A DNA stretch of 30,004 bases, from assembly GCA_045126475.1 (NCBI GenBank), contig JBGVOL010000085.1:1-30004 (forward strand), given 5' to 3'. This DNA is from SVEL01 sp045126475. GTDB lineage: Bacteria; Bacillota; Clostridia; Lachnospirales; Lachnospiraceae. The notes beneath the pieces are model-generated. The model had not been told where the DNA came from. It did no database searches and saw nothing but the letters and a program-made list of their open reading frames with translations. The translations under genes were made by a program, and so were the position numbers. Of the stretch, positions 16,797-24,663 are shown piece after piece; position 1 is the first letter of the stretch; the number at the start of each line of letters is the position of its first letter.

Positions 16797-16823
16797 ATAT
16801 CGGCAGATTTTATTATTTTTTTA
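16797..16823 (-). promoter_or_regulatory. Sigma-28 (FliA/SigD) type promoter
   Basis: On the minus strand TAAA (16823-16820), exactly 15 bases, and GCCGATAT (16804-16797). The bacterial sigma-28 consensus is TAAA-N15-GCCGATAA, so 11 of 12 positions agree and spacing is exact. It lies just after the ATPase stop at 16841. Confidence 0.6.
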
Positions 16824-16840
16824 TACTTTAGGTGAATTAT

Positions 16841-18199
16841 TTAAAACGCCGCTCCAAACATATACGGTGGAATTTTTATAATTTCACCCTCTACACTCAG
16901 ATTTTTCGGGTGAATAACATACTGCGATGCTATCTTCTTTCCAAACATTTCCTTAAACCTTTCTAATGATGTAGTTGTGTAGTTTTTAGAGGATTTCACT
17001 TCTATAGGAAACACTCGCAAATTCGTCTTACTTTCATTGGAAAGTAAAAAATCTATTTCTATGTCATTACGATGTTTTTCAACATTATATCGGGTATAAA
17101 AATAAAGTTTTCGCCCTTTTGCCGAAATCATCTGAGATATAACATTCTCATATAACATTCCCTCATTTAATGAAAGTCTGTCATTCATAATTTGTCTGTA
17201 AAGCTGTTGGTCTGCAATTTCATTTTCACTGAATGCCAGACTTACCAAAAGCCCTGTATCACCCATATAACATTTTACGGCGGAATCATTTTTATTAAGT
17301 GCAAATCCCTCGTTAGGGTCATTACACTTATAACACAGATTACAAATCATAGAATCATCCAGCCAAAACAACGGTTCATCATATCTGTCAAATGTCGAAC
17401 CTTCTTCAACGTCTTTTAACACTATCCGCTTCTCATGGGTTGATAAATATGCCGGTATATTCTCAAACAATGCTGATACCCTTGAATTGTATCTCTTTGC
17501 TGCCTTTTTAATATCATCCCTATACAGTCCGAGAATATCTCGCTTCTCAACATCTGCAGCAGCAAAATCCCTGCCATTTTTCGCAAATGCGACTATAGCC
17601 TGCGGCATTCCTCCAACCAGCATATACTCTTTAAACAAATGCATGGCCTTAGTGTGCATTTTAGGTTCAAGCGGTTGCATATTCTTATAGCATTCATTGA
17701 TATATTCAAGTAGTATTTCCTCATTCATATACACCATAAACTCTTCAAAATCAACCGGATACATTTTTATTTTCCGTTCTTCTGACGGTAATGTAATACT
17801 TTCAACATTTTCTTTAATTGATATCAATGAACCTGTTTCAATAAAATCATATCGTCCGTCTGCTACCAGATATTTGATGGCCTCTCTCGCCTTTGGAAAC
17901 TTTTGAATTTCGTCAAAGATAATCAATGACTCTCTTTTATATAATCTGACATTACATTCCAATGATATTGTCTGAAAAAAAATATCGAGATTAGTCATAT
18001 CATCAAAGCTTTCCAAAATTTTTTTACTCGCTCTGTTAAAATCTATATTCACATATGACTTGTATTCGTTTTTTCCAATTTCCTCAGCTACAGTAGACTT
18101 ACCAATTCGTCTGGCTCCTTCAATCAATAATGCTTTTTTGCCATTACACTCTTTCTTCCATTGTAGAATCTTATCATATATTTTTCTTTTAATTTCCAT
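16841..18199 (-). CDS. AAA-type ATPase with C-terminal DUF4143 domain
   Basis: About 452 residues from the ATG at 18199, 11 bases after AAGGAGG; a GTG at 18211 touches that site and is less likely. The N-terminal AAA_14 ATPase has Walker A GARRIGKST (28-36) and Walker B LIIFDEIQ (92-99), with the sensor-like ETGSL segment. The C-terminal DUF4143 part ends in a PD-(D/E)xK-like core (DIEIDFLLS, FPIEVKSSKN). The family is very common in gut bacteria, often in many copies per genome, and its function is unresolved; the nuclease-like core has suggested roles in defence or mobile-element biology, which nothing here proves. Its promoter holds three exactly spaced repeats. Confidence 0.92.
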   Translation of the reverse strand: MEIKRKIYDKILQWKKECNGKKALLIEGARRIGKSTVAEEIGKNEYKSYVNIDFNRASKKILESFDDMTNLDIFFQTISLECNVRLYKRESLIIFDEIQKFPKAREAIKYLVADGRYDFIETGSLISIKENVESITLPSEERKIKMYPVDFEEFMVYMNEEILLEYINECYKNMQPLEPKMHTKAMHLFKEYMLVGGMPQAIVAFAKNGRDFAAADVEKRDILGLYRDDIKKAAKRYNSRVSALFENIPAYLSTHEKRIVLKDVEEGSTFDRYDEPLFWLDDSMICNLCYKCNDPNEGFALNKNDSAVKCYMGDTGLLVSLAFSENEIADQQLYRQIMNDRLSLNEGMLYENVISQMISAKGRKLYFYTRYNVEKHRNDIEIDFLLSNESKTNLRVFPIEVKSSKNYTTTSLERFKEMFGKKIASQYVIHPKNLSVEGEIIKIPPYMFGAAF

Positions 18200-18222
18200 A
18201 TTCCAATGCACCTCCTTTTACA

Positions 18223-18302
18223 GTACGCAAAGTAATTTTTTTAATTTTCTCCAACAGTACGCAAAGTAAATTATACACTATTATAGCATTATACGCAAGG
18301 TA
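18223..18302 (-). repeat. Three 34-bp-spaced repeats across the ATPase promoter and leader
   Basis: The plus-strand word GTACGCAAAGTA occurs at 18223-18234 and 18257-18268 (identical over 16 bases, ACAGTACGCAAAGTAA), and as ATACGCAAGGTA at 18291-18302. Start-to-start distance is exactly 34 both times while the intervening bases differ. Copy three covers the -35, copy two sits right after the -10 at the expected start, and copy one lies next to the ribosome-binding site. This arrangement fits a multi-site operator. Confidence 0.75.
18270..18298 (-). promoter_or_regulatory. Sigma-A type promoter for the AAA/DUF4143 ATPase
   Basis: TTGCGT (18298-18293), 17 bases, and a perfect TATAAT (18275-18270) on the minus strand. 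The -35 is formed from the third repeat itself. Confidence 0.65.
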
Positions 18303-18350
18303 TTTACATTTTATACCGACAGCAATACGTCATCCAGTGAAATATATCGC

Positions 18351-18379
18351 TTGACATAGTTTTACAAACTACATATAAT
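18351..18379 (+). promoter_or_regulatory. Consensus sigma-A promoter for degV
   Basis: TTGACA (18351-18356), 17 bases, TATAAT (18374-18379): a perfect match in both hexamers and spacing. It lies 41 bases before the degV ATG. Confidence 0.85.
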
Positions 18380-18419
18380 TGTATCGTATGCAAATATAAG
18401 ATAAGATTGGAGATTGGTT

Positions 18420-19316
18420 ATGTTTCAAATTGTTGTTGATTCCGCAGCTAATATTCCTGCAGAAATTGTAAAAAAATATAATATCAAAGTTATTTCATTT
18501 GTCAATTACGTTAACGATAAACCATTGGTATGCTTCGATCCCGAACTTACTCAGGCAGAAGAGCGTGCCAAAGGAAAAGAATATTACGATGCAATGCGTT
18601 CCGGCATCGATATAAAGACTGGTCTTATAAGCAGCGGAAACTTTGAAGAATACTTTAAAGCCATCATGGAAGCCGGTGAGGATGTACTTTACTTTTCACT
18701 TAGTAAGAATATAAGCGGAACCTTCAATTCTGCCAGATTAGCTGCAGAAAACTTAATGGAGGATGCTCCAAACGGAAGAAAAATCAAACTCATAGATTCA
18801 CTCAATGCCTCATTGGCGCAGGGAATTCTTGCCATATATGCCAGTGAGATGCGCCAAAAGGGAATGGATATAGATGAGGTATATGATAAACTTATAACAT
18901 ATCCCGAAAAGATGAACGGTGTATTTACGGTCGGCGATTTAAAGTATCTTGCCCATACAGGACGAATCCACGGCACCGTTGCATTTGTAGGCAACATCCT
19001 CAATATCAAGCCGATTCTCAGAGGAGATAAAGACGGTTATATCGTCCAGTACAAGAAATGCAGGGGAAGAAAAGCTTCCCTTAACTCATTAGTGTCATTG
19101 GTATGTGATAACATCGTCGACCCGGAAAATCAGATAATCGGTATAGCACATGCAGATGCGTACGAAGACTCCCTCTATGTAATGGATGAGATTCAAAAGC
19201 GCATAAAGGTCAGAAATTTTATCAATACATCATATGACTATTGTACCGGAAGTCATGTCGGTCCCGACACCATTGCACTATTCTTCATGGCAAAAGACAG
19301 GGAACTTGGCAACTAA
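18420..19316 (+). CDS. DegV family fatty-acid-binding protein
   Basis: About 298 residues. The ATG at 18420 is seven bases after GGAG and is preferred to the in-frame TTG at 18414. It has the two-lobe DegV fold: FQIVVDSAANIP at the start (typical VDSxxDLP strand), TGLISSGNFEEYF, LYFSLSKNISGTFNSA with the Ser/Thr that hold the carboxylate of the lipid, LKYLAHTGRIHG and LNIKPIL. Members bind a fatty acid and, as FakB subunits, hand it to the kinase FakA for phospholipid synthesis. No fakA gene is in the window, so the role as FakB is inferred from the family. It is a single-gene unit with a consensus promoter in front and a strong terminator behind. Confidence 0.93.
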   Translation: MFQIVVDSAANIPAEIVKKYNIKVISFVNYVNDKPLVCFDPELTQAEERAKGKEYYDAMRSGIDIKTGLISSGNFEEYFKAIMEAGEDVLYFSLSKNISGTFNSARLAAENLMEDAPNGRKIKLIDSLNASLAQGILAIYASEMRQKGMDIDEVYDKLITYPEKMNGVFTVGDLKYLAHTGRIHGTVAFVGNILNIKPILRGDKDGYIVQYKKCRGRKASLNSLVSLVCDNIVDPENQIIGIAHADAYEDSLYVMDEIQKRIKVRNFINTSYDYCTGSHVGPDTIALFFMAKDRELGN

Positions 19317-19342
19317 AGCAGGTGCAACGCAATAGTTAATAT

Positions 19343-19369
19343 AAAAGCCGCGAAATTTTCGCGGCTTTT
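19343..19369. terminator. Intrinsic terminator after degV (bidirectional)
   Basis: AAAAGCCGCGA (19343-19353) pairs with TCGCGGCTTTT (19359-19369) around a five-base loop, with T's on the right and A's on the left, so it can serve degV on the plus strand and also oppose the minus-strand remnant. Confidence 0.9.
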
Positions 19370-19404
19370 ACTATTACCTTGTACACTTCGTGCACTTAGT
19401 TTCA

Positions 19405-19972
19405 TTATTTTTTTATCTCACTAAGGAACTCCTTAATATCTGAAGAACTCAGCAAGCCATAATTAGTTTCTCCTGCTTCTATTTTATTACTGTCGTTAAA
19501 TTTGGAAAAATCGAAAGTTCCTATACATTCCTCCAGTATTGGCATATACTCATCATACTTATTTAAATCTAAAGCATATCCGAGATTTGAGTAACTAATG
19601 TACCATGTCATATTAAGATGTGCAAAATAGAATGGTCTAAATGTATTGGTTGCTACTATTCTATATACATTATCACTTCCACTGGCAAAGGCATCTGCCA
19701 TAGCAATAGAAGTAACCTTATTATTCGTCTGTTCAATGATTTTTGAGTCAACTACCTGCTGTACACTGTAATTACCCATGTAATTAGTATACATAAATCC
19801 CTGCGCACTACTTACACTAATTATTGAACCCCAATTTTTTAAAAAACTGGTTGCATCTAAGCTATCTATTACCGGAGCATCCAATACAGCTTGCCCCCAG
19901 AATATAACTTTCGGCAAGCACCACACCTTTTGCATCTACTACCCTTTTTGCTACCCCTGTCTCAATGTCAGA
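19405..19972 (-). pseudogene. 5'-truncated, frameshifted remnant of an unknown gene
   Basis: The open frame at 19405-19935 gives 176 residues ending DIKEFLSEIKK, but its first residues (MQKVWCLPKVIFWG) look out of frame. One frame over, the DNA just upstream reads DIETGVAKRVVDAKGV then LAESYILG, and deleting one G of the five-G run on the minus strand (19894-19898) joins that to QAVLDAPVIDSLDATSF in the main frame, giving one coherent protein. The joined reading begins right after a stop at 19973-19975, inside the end of the GH18 gene, with no proper start. So this looks like the C-terminal 190 or so residues of a longer protein that has lost its 5' end and gained a base. I do not recognise the family. 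A short translated protein from 19935 (weak AAGGG site) is possible. Confidence 0.55.
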
Positions 19973-21095
19973 TTATAAAATTGTCCGCAAGAAGAAGCCA
20001 GTTTGCCCTAAAAAGCTGCATTATCTGCCAGTATCCTGCTCCTCGCAGTCCAAACTCATTTATCAAACCAAATTTGTTCTGAAGACTTCTCACATCCTCA
20101 AACCATACCTCATGCTGTACACCATTGCTCTCATAATTAAAATACGGCGACTTGGCAAGTTCATCAAATTTAATCTCTGCACCGTGATTAATGGCTATGC
20201 GTACAGCTTCCACGTTTCCTATTGTTTTCGCCTTTGTCACACCTCTTTCATAGGGAAGCGGCCAGTCATAGCCGTAATTCGGTATTCCCATCATTATTTT
20301 TTCCGGCTGTATCTCCGTAACGGCATATTCAAGTACTCTCCTTACCATATTGAGCGGCGCAACCGCCATTGGCGGACCGTATGTATAGCCCCACTCGTAT
20401 GTCATCACAAGAACATGGTCTGCTATCTCTCCAATCGCCCTGTAATCCTTACCTTCATAGAGTAATCCCTTCTGGTCTGCCGATGTCTTTGGTGCAAGTG
20501 CTACCGACACCTGATATCCCGCCTCATGCATCCTTTCCGTGCAGACTCTTACAAAATCAGTAAATAAATCCCTGTCCTCAGCCTTAATATACTCAAAATC
20601 AATATCCAGACCTCTGTATCCCTTATTTTCCATAGTAATAAGCAGATTATCTATAAGATTGTCTCTGCTTACCGGGTTGCCCACAATGGCACTTATGAGA
20701 TTATTATTAAAATTACCGTCAGGGCCAAAGGGCGTAAGAGTAAGTATGGGAAGGGTTTCATATCTGTAAGCCGTCTCTATCATCCACATATCATCAAGAA
20801 GTGGCGGTATAAGTTCACCATTCTCTGTGAATCCATAGGAAAATATCGACAGTTCCGAAAGATACGGAAGTGTGTTCTCAAGAACCCAGTTACTTATAAA
20901 GGGATAGGCGTAACCATTGCTCTTAATATACCTGTCAGGATTTGACTGACCCACCTGAATAAGAAGAGACTGCCCCACAGCCAGCTCATAAGGGTAAACC
21001 AACTGATTGTCAAATATGATGTTCTCTACATTTACCCCATATTTCAAAGCAATGTCATCAACTGTGTCTCCTGCATTAACAACATATATTTCCAT
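19968..21095 (-). CDS. LysM-GH18 glycoside hydrolase, YaaH/SleL-like
   Basis: The 375-residue protein has one LysM peptidoglycan-binding domain (residues 1-48, IYVVNAGDTVDDIALKYG at its start) and a GH18 catalytic barrel (about 55-365). The family motif DxDxE is intact as Asp164, Asp166 and Glu168 in GLDIDFEY, with Glu as the general acid. The architecture is that of the Bacillus spore cortex/coat hydrolases YaaH and SleL, which cut N-acetylglucosaminyl bonds in cortex fragments during germination; they also lack a signal peptide, as here. Usual members carry two LysM copies, so this one is slightly short. The ATG at 21095 has a weak AAGG site. It ends three bases before the upstream end of the gene remnant. 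Confidence 0.9.
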   Translation of the reverse strand: MEIYVVNAGDTVDDIALKYGVNVENIIFDNQLVYPYELAVGQSLLIQVGQSNPDRYIKSNGYAYPFISNWVLENTLPYLSELSIFSYGFTENGELIPPLLDDMWMIETAYRYETLPILTLTPFGPDGNFNNNLISAIVGNPVSRDNLIDNLLITMENKGYRGLDIDFEYIKAEDRDLFTDFVRVCTERMHEAGYQVSVALAPKTSADQKGLLYEGKDYRAIGEIADHVLVMTYEWGYTYGPPMAVAPLNMVRRVLEYAVTEIQPEKIMMGIPNYGYDWPLPYERGVTKAKTIGNVEAVRIAINHGAEIKFDELAKSPYFNYESNGVQHEVWFEDVRSLQNKFGLINEFGLRGAGYWQIMQLFRANWLLLADNFII

Positions 21096-21156
21096 AAAAC
21101 TGCCTTATTTTTTTATTATCTTATGCAAATTCTTCCGCAATAATTTTTCTAAAATG

Positions 21157-21184
21157 TAAACTTTCCAATATTTTCTTCCGATAT
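21157..21184 (+). promoter_or_regulatory. Possible sigma-28 type promoter for a small gene
   Basis: TAAACTTT at 21157-21164 and TCCGATAT at 21177-21184 resemble the sigma-28 elements TAAAGTTT and GCCGATAA, with a gap of 16 rather than 15 after TAAA. It is weaker than the site at 16797-16823. Confidence 0.35.
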
Positions 21185-21248
21185 AGTAAATAAGTACCAG
21201 TAAATTATTTTTTAGGTTTCTGTTGAAATATGCATCCAAGGAGGGATT

Positions 21249-21428
21249 ATTGCAGTAAACGGAATTTACAAAAATTTCAATGTAACCCCAATTCAGGTGG
21301 TAACCATAATATCAGGTACTAAGCGTGACCGTAACCGTCAGCCGGAGCAGAATAACAGCTATCATAAAGATTCTGATTTTGCCGACAAGCTGAAAAAGGA
21401 AATGGAAATCCTTGATATTACCGTCTGA
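21249..21428 (+). CDS. Small uncharacterised protein with apparent ATT start
   Basis: A 59-residue frame ending FADKLKKEMEILDITV reads like a real short protein: N-terminal AVNGIYKNFNVTPIQVV, a basic middle with SGTKRDRNRQPE, then an acidic/basic helix. Directly before it is a very strong ribosome-binding site, AAGGAGGG (21238-21245). No ATG, GTG or TTG is in frame between the upstream stop at 21213 and the coding part; the best-placed codon is ATT at 21249, four bases after AGGAGG. Either ATT starts it, as in infC, or the start has mutated and the gene is silent. Two hairpins follow the stop at once. A sigma-28-like site lies 65 bases upstream. Small helical proteins of this kind occur in Lachnospiraceae, but I cannot name a family. 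Confidence 0.45.
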   Translation: MAVNGIYKNFNVTPIQVVTIISGTKRDRNRQPEQNNSYHKDSDFADKLKKEMEILDITV

Positions 21429-21429
21429 G

Positions 21430-21451
21430 CGGGTAGGACAATTTCTACCCG
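21430..21451. terminator. Hairpin directly after the small gene
   Basis: CGGGTAG (21430-21436) pairs with CTACCCG (21445-21451) around eight bases. It has no T tract and probably acts with the larger hairpin 12 bases further on. Confidence 0.4.
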
Positions 21452-21462
21452 ATTACGCAAAC

Positions 21463-21493
21463 GAACAGCGAGGAATACAATTCCTCGCTGTTC
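21463..21493. terminator. 14-bp perfect hairpin between convergent genes
   Basis: GAACAGCGAGGAAT (21463-21476) pairs perfectly with 21480-21493 across a three-base loop. Plus-strand sequence after it is TTGTTCC, minus-strand GTTTGCG, so it is a plausible two-way terminator between the small gene and the DHHW gene, although the T tracts are poor. Confidence 0.6.
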
Positions 21494-21517
21494 TTGTTCC
21501 CGACAAATGAAATACCC

Positions 21518-22624
21518 TTATTTTATTGTTTCACTGTTATTTAACACAAGTGTGCTGTATACAAAAAGTACATCCTGATTGTCAAACTCTATGAATCTTC
21601 CAAGCATTTCACTTGATATATACCTTATGTCAACCAGTGTAATTTTGGAATATCCGTCAATAAGCAGCGGCGCAAGGCTGCTTCCGAATGAATCCCTGAA
21701 CATAATAAGTTCCTTGTCATTGTCTGCATTTGGGTTCTCTATGGTTATAAGAGACAAAGGCCCCGAAAGATATATCTCATACGGGTCTTTTCCGTATGCC
21801 TTTTCCAAATCATAGACTTCAATCTCCCTATTATTCTGAAAATCAAATACATTGCAGGATTCCATATCATCACTCATAAGATAATAAATCGTTTCCGGAT
21901 TCATAGGCAACGCTGCCTGCCCGTAATATACACCATAAAACGGATTATCCAATTCATACCTTTGATACGTTCCATTTAACGATACTCCCATCTTCTGTCC
22001 GATGAACTCAGCGACATCAACTATCTTCTCCTGCCGCCAATGGGTGTCCGTCCTGTAGTAATCTTCCAGGTCAAGCAACGGTCTTATGTCAATATATTGC
22101 ATAAATTCTATATCATCGTTTATTTTGTTGTAGAATTCTTCATAATCAAAAGACAGATGTCCCGACTGCTCTGCCATAAAATAATTCTTGTCCGGAATAA
22201 CCGTATAATATGCAGAAATGTCCTTTCCCGAAATATACATATCATACACTTTTCTGAAACGTCTGACTGCATGCTCCAACGATTTCTCATTTAACGGATA
22301 CTCCATGGCAGAGGCATAACCGTCAGAAATGTATATGCCGTTATTGTCCTGATGCATAAAACCGTATAACGCAGTATACGACTTGATTCTCCTGAACATT
22401 TCCCTTAAAGGAAACTGGTCAAGGGTGTAACTCTCAAAATCTGTCATAAACTCTCCGTTAAGCAGAGACTCTGACGAAACTTCGGGAAACTGCTGAAGCT
22501 TGCGCCTCTCACTGTCCGAATATTCATCAGAGGGTTTTAAAATGCATGCCGAAAACATAATAAGCATATATACCGACATTACACCTACCAGCATTTTATT
22601 CTTAAAGTGTCCTTTTTTTATCAT
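21518..22624 (-). CDS. DHHW family protein (AlgJ/AlgX-like, SGNH-type partner of MBOAT)
   Basis: The 368-residue protein has an N-terminal signal/anchor segment (about 10-28, ending FSAC, possibly a lipoprotein site) and an extracellular SGNH-like domain. The family motif that gives DHHW its name appears here as DTHW (193-196), and FRDSFGSSLAPL near the C-terminus holds the candidate catalytic Ser, as in alginate O-acetylation proteins AlgJ and AlgX. The gene follows the MBOAT gene by 14 bases. The standard model is that MBOAT passes an acyl group through the membrane and the DHHW protein delivers it to a surface polysaccharide or other polymer. The ATG at 22624 has a GGGGG site. It is the last gene of the ECF-led run. 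Confidence 0.9.
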   Translation of the reverse strand: MIKKGHFKNKMLVGVMSVYMLIMFSACILKPSDEYSDSERRKLQQFPEVSSESLLNGEFMTDFESYTLDQFPLREMFRRIKSYTALYGFMHQDNNGIYISDGYASAMEYPLNEKSLEHAVRRFRKVYDMYISGKDISAYYTVIPDKNYFMAEQSGHLSFDYEEFYNKINDDIEFMQYIDIRPLLDLEDYYRTDTHWRQEKIVDVAEFIGQKMGVSLNGTYQRYELDNPFYGVYYGQAALPMNPETIYYLMSDDMESCNVFDFQNNREIEVYDLEKAYGKDPYEIYLSGPLSLITIENPNADNDKELIMFRDSFGSSLAPLLIDGYSKITLVDIRYISSEMLGRFIEFDNQDVLFVYSTLVLNNSETIK

Positions 22625-22638
22625 CTCTGCCCCCTGCC

Positions 22639-24018
22639 CTAAAACCTGAAATACAAAAACGGATTAAACGAGCCGTCCACAAGATAAGCTGTCATTACAA
22701 TCATAAGAAGCAGTAAAAAAGGTATCTCGAAAACCTCTGCAAACCTTTTCCCCTTGAAAAGTCTGTTTACAACAGGTGTCGAGCCGAAACATGCCAGAAG
22801 AATTATCACTCCGTAGCTTCTGATGTAATAAATACATTCTGTTGAAACAAAAGGTATCCCTCCCATTCCAAACATGTTTCCGATATACATCAGTGCCTCT
22901 CTCATGCTGTCGGCATTAAATATAACAAAACTTATGATTACAATAACCATTACATACACATGTGAAGCTATTCTGCTCCTGTCAAGAAACTTTGAGAGCC
23001 ACTTCTTTTCAAGTATAAGAAGCACTCCAAAAAGCATTCCCCACACAACAAAATTCCATGCCGCACCGTGCCAGAAACCCGTAAGAAGCCATACTATCAA
23101 TATATTCCTAAGCCGTTTTATCTGACTTACACGGTTTCCGCCCAGAGGAATATATACATAATCCCTGAACCATGTTCCGAGGGACATATGCCATCTCCTC
23201 CAGAATTCCGTAATGCTTTTAGATACAAACGGGTAATTAAAATTCTCAGGAAAATGAAATCCAAGAATCTTTCCAAGACCTATTGCCATATCACTGTATC
23301 CCGAAAAGTCAAAATATATATGAAGCGACACGGCTATGGCATATACCCAGAAAAACAATACTGATTTGTCATCAGATGCTTTAAATATTTCACACAGTTT
23401 TCCCAGAGTATTGGCTATGAGAATCTTTTTTCCCAATCCCAGAACCAGCCTTCTTACTCCGACGGCAGCTTCATCGATATCATACTTTCTGTCTTCAAGC
23501 TGTTTTTCAATATCGGAATAGCGGACAATGGGACCGGCAATAAGCTGCGGAAACATTGTTATATATGCGGCCAGGTTGATTATGTTACGCTGTCTTTTTA
23601 CATTTCCTCTGTACACATCCACGATATAGCTGACAATCTGGAATGTATAAAAGCTTATTCCTATCGGAAGCGTCAGCCTAAGTAATTGTACCGACATTCC
23701 TGTTACGGCGTTGAAATTCTCAATAAAGAAGTCTGCATACTTGTAATATCCCAGAAATCCAATGCATATGGCCACCGAAATAACCAATACCGCTTTTCTT
23801 GTCTTTCTGTTTTCACACATTTCCAGCAGAATCCCCGATATATATCCCACCATAATTGAAATGAGCATGAGAACTATATATCTTGGCTCACCCCATCCGT
23901 AAAAGAATAAACTTGAAGCCAACAGCACGCCGTTGCGAAATCTCTTCGGAGCTAAAAAGTACATTACCAGCACGCAGGGTAAAAAGTAATATATGAACGG
24001 TATACTGGAGAATAACAT
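22639..24018 (-). CDS. MBOAT family membrane O-acyltransferase (AlgI/DltB-like)
   Basis: The 459-residue polytopic membrane protein has the MBOAT hallmarks: YPFVSKSITEFWRRWHMSLG and WFRDYVYIPLGGNR (substrate-channel region), and LTGFWHGAAWNFVVWG with the invariant His proposed as catalytic. The N-terminal PFIYYFLP and FYTFQIVSYIVDVYRG are also typical of AlgI. It would move an acyl group, usually acetyl, from the cytosol to an extracellular acceptor, working with the DHHW protein encoded next. Absence of dltA, dltC or dltD argues against D-alanylation. The ATG at 24018 follows GGAGGT by five bases, and 20 bases separate it from the lipoprotein gene. Confidence 0.93.
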   Translation of the reverse strand: MLFSSIPFIYYFLPCVLVMYFLAPKRFRNGVLLASSLFFYGWGEPRYIVLMLISIMVGYISGILLEMCENRKTRKAVLVISVAICIGFLGYYKYADFFIENFNAVTGMSVQLLRLTLPIGISFYTFQIVSYIVDVYRGNVKRQRNIINLAAYITMFPQLIAGPIVRYSDIEKQLEDRKYDIDEAAVGVRRLVLGLGKKILIANTLGKLCEIFKASDDKSVLFFWVYAIAVSLHIYFDFSGYSDMAIGLGKILGFHFPENFNYPFVSKSITEFWRRWHMSLGTWFRDYVYIPLGGNRVSQIKRLRNILIVWLLTGFWHGAAWNFVVWGMLFGVLLILEKKWLSKFLDRSRIASHVYVMVIVIISFVIFNADSMREALMYIGNMFGMGGIPFVSTECIYYIRSYGVIILLACFGSTPVVNRLFKGKRFAEVFEIPFLLLLMIVMTAYLVDGSFNPFLYFRF

Positions 24019-24038
24019 AATCTACCTCCGGTTCTTTA

Positions 24039-24626
24039 CTATTCTATAGGTTCCTCAAACAAAAACTCTGCCTCAGGATATGCCTCTGAAAGCTTGCTCT
24101 TAAATAAATCAATAGGCTCACCGTGTCCGAATGCAGACACAAGGTAGTCATCACTAATCTGAACTATGATAAGCTTCTCAGGGAAACCGCACATCCACTG
24201 TCTTGCAAGAATATTGTCCTTTATGTCTGATGCAAGAGTCTCTGTATTTTCCGCATCTGCCACATGGTAAACACCTGCCGTAAATGTATTTGCGTTCATC
24301 ATATGCATAAGTGACGCGCAATCATCTATCATCTCAATGCTATCCTGCGGAAAGCCTAACATATAATCAACATTTTCTGCATCTGACAGACCCATATTGC
24401 CCGGTGCATCCATTACTGAATTCTCAAAATCGCCGCCGCACACCGGAAATTTCTCATCATCAGCATACAGGTTCCATGTATTTGTAAAAATTTCAAGTGC
24501 ATCCTTAACCTCTACAACCGGAGCGGCTGTTGTTGTCTCATTCTCCTTCTCAGACTTACTTCCGCCGCATCCTACTGCAAATACTGTTACTGCTGCCATT
24601 AAAACTGCTAATAATCTCTTTTTCAT
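24039..24626 (-). CDS. Small secreted lipoprotein, function unknown
   Basis: About 195 residues from the ATG at 24626, directly behind AGGAGG; the ATG at 24740 is inside the anti-sigma gene and rejected. The N-terminus is a clear lipoprotein signal, MKKRLLAVLMAAVTVFAVGC, with Cys20 as lipid anchor and a Ser/Thr/Glu linker behind it (ETTTAAP). The rest is an acidic globular domain with no motif I recognise. Its place between the anti-sigma candidate and the MBOAT gene suggests an extracellular sensor or accessory of the acylation system. The gap to the anti-sigma gene is 37 bases and contains no evident promoter. Confidence 0.88.
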   Translation of the reverse strand: MKKRLLAVLMAAVTVFAVGCGGSKSEKENETTTAAPVVEVKDALEIFTNTWNLYADDEKFPVCGGDFENSVMDAPGNMGLSDAENVDYMLGFPQDSIEMIDDCASLMHMMNANTFTAGVYHVADAENTETLASDIKDNILARQWMCGFPEKLIIVQISDDYLVSAFGHGEPIDLFKSKLSEAYPEAEFLFEEPIE

Positions 24627-24663
24627 TTTTTTCCTCCTAAAATTAAATATCGGGGTTTTAAAC

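Noticed and set aside
18223..18302. CRISPR-like array
   Set aside because: Repeat unit is only 12-16 bases with 18-base spacers, three copies, and it overlaps a promoter; no cas genes nearby.
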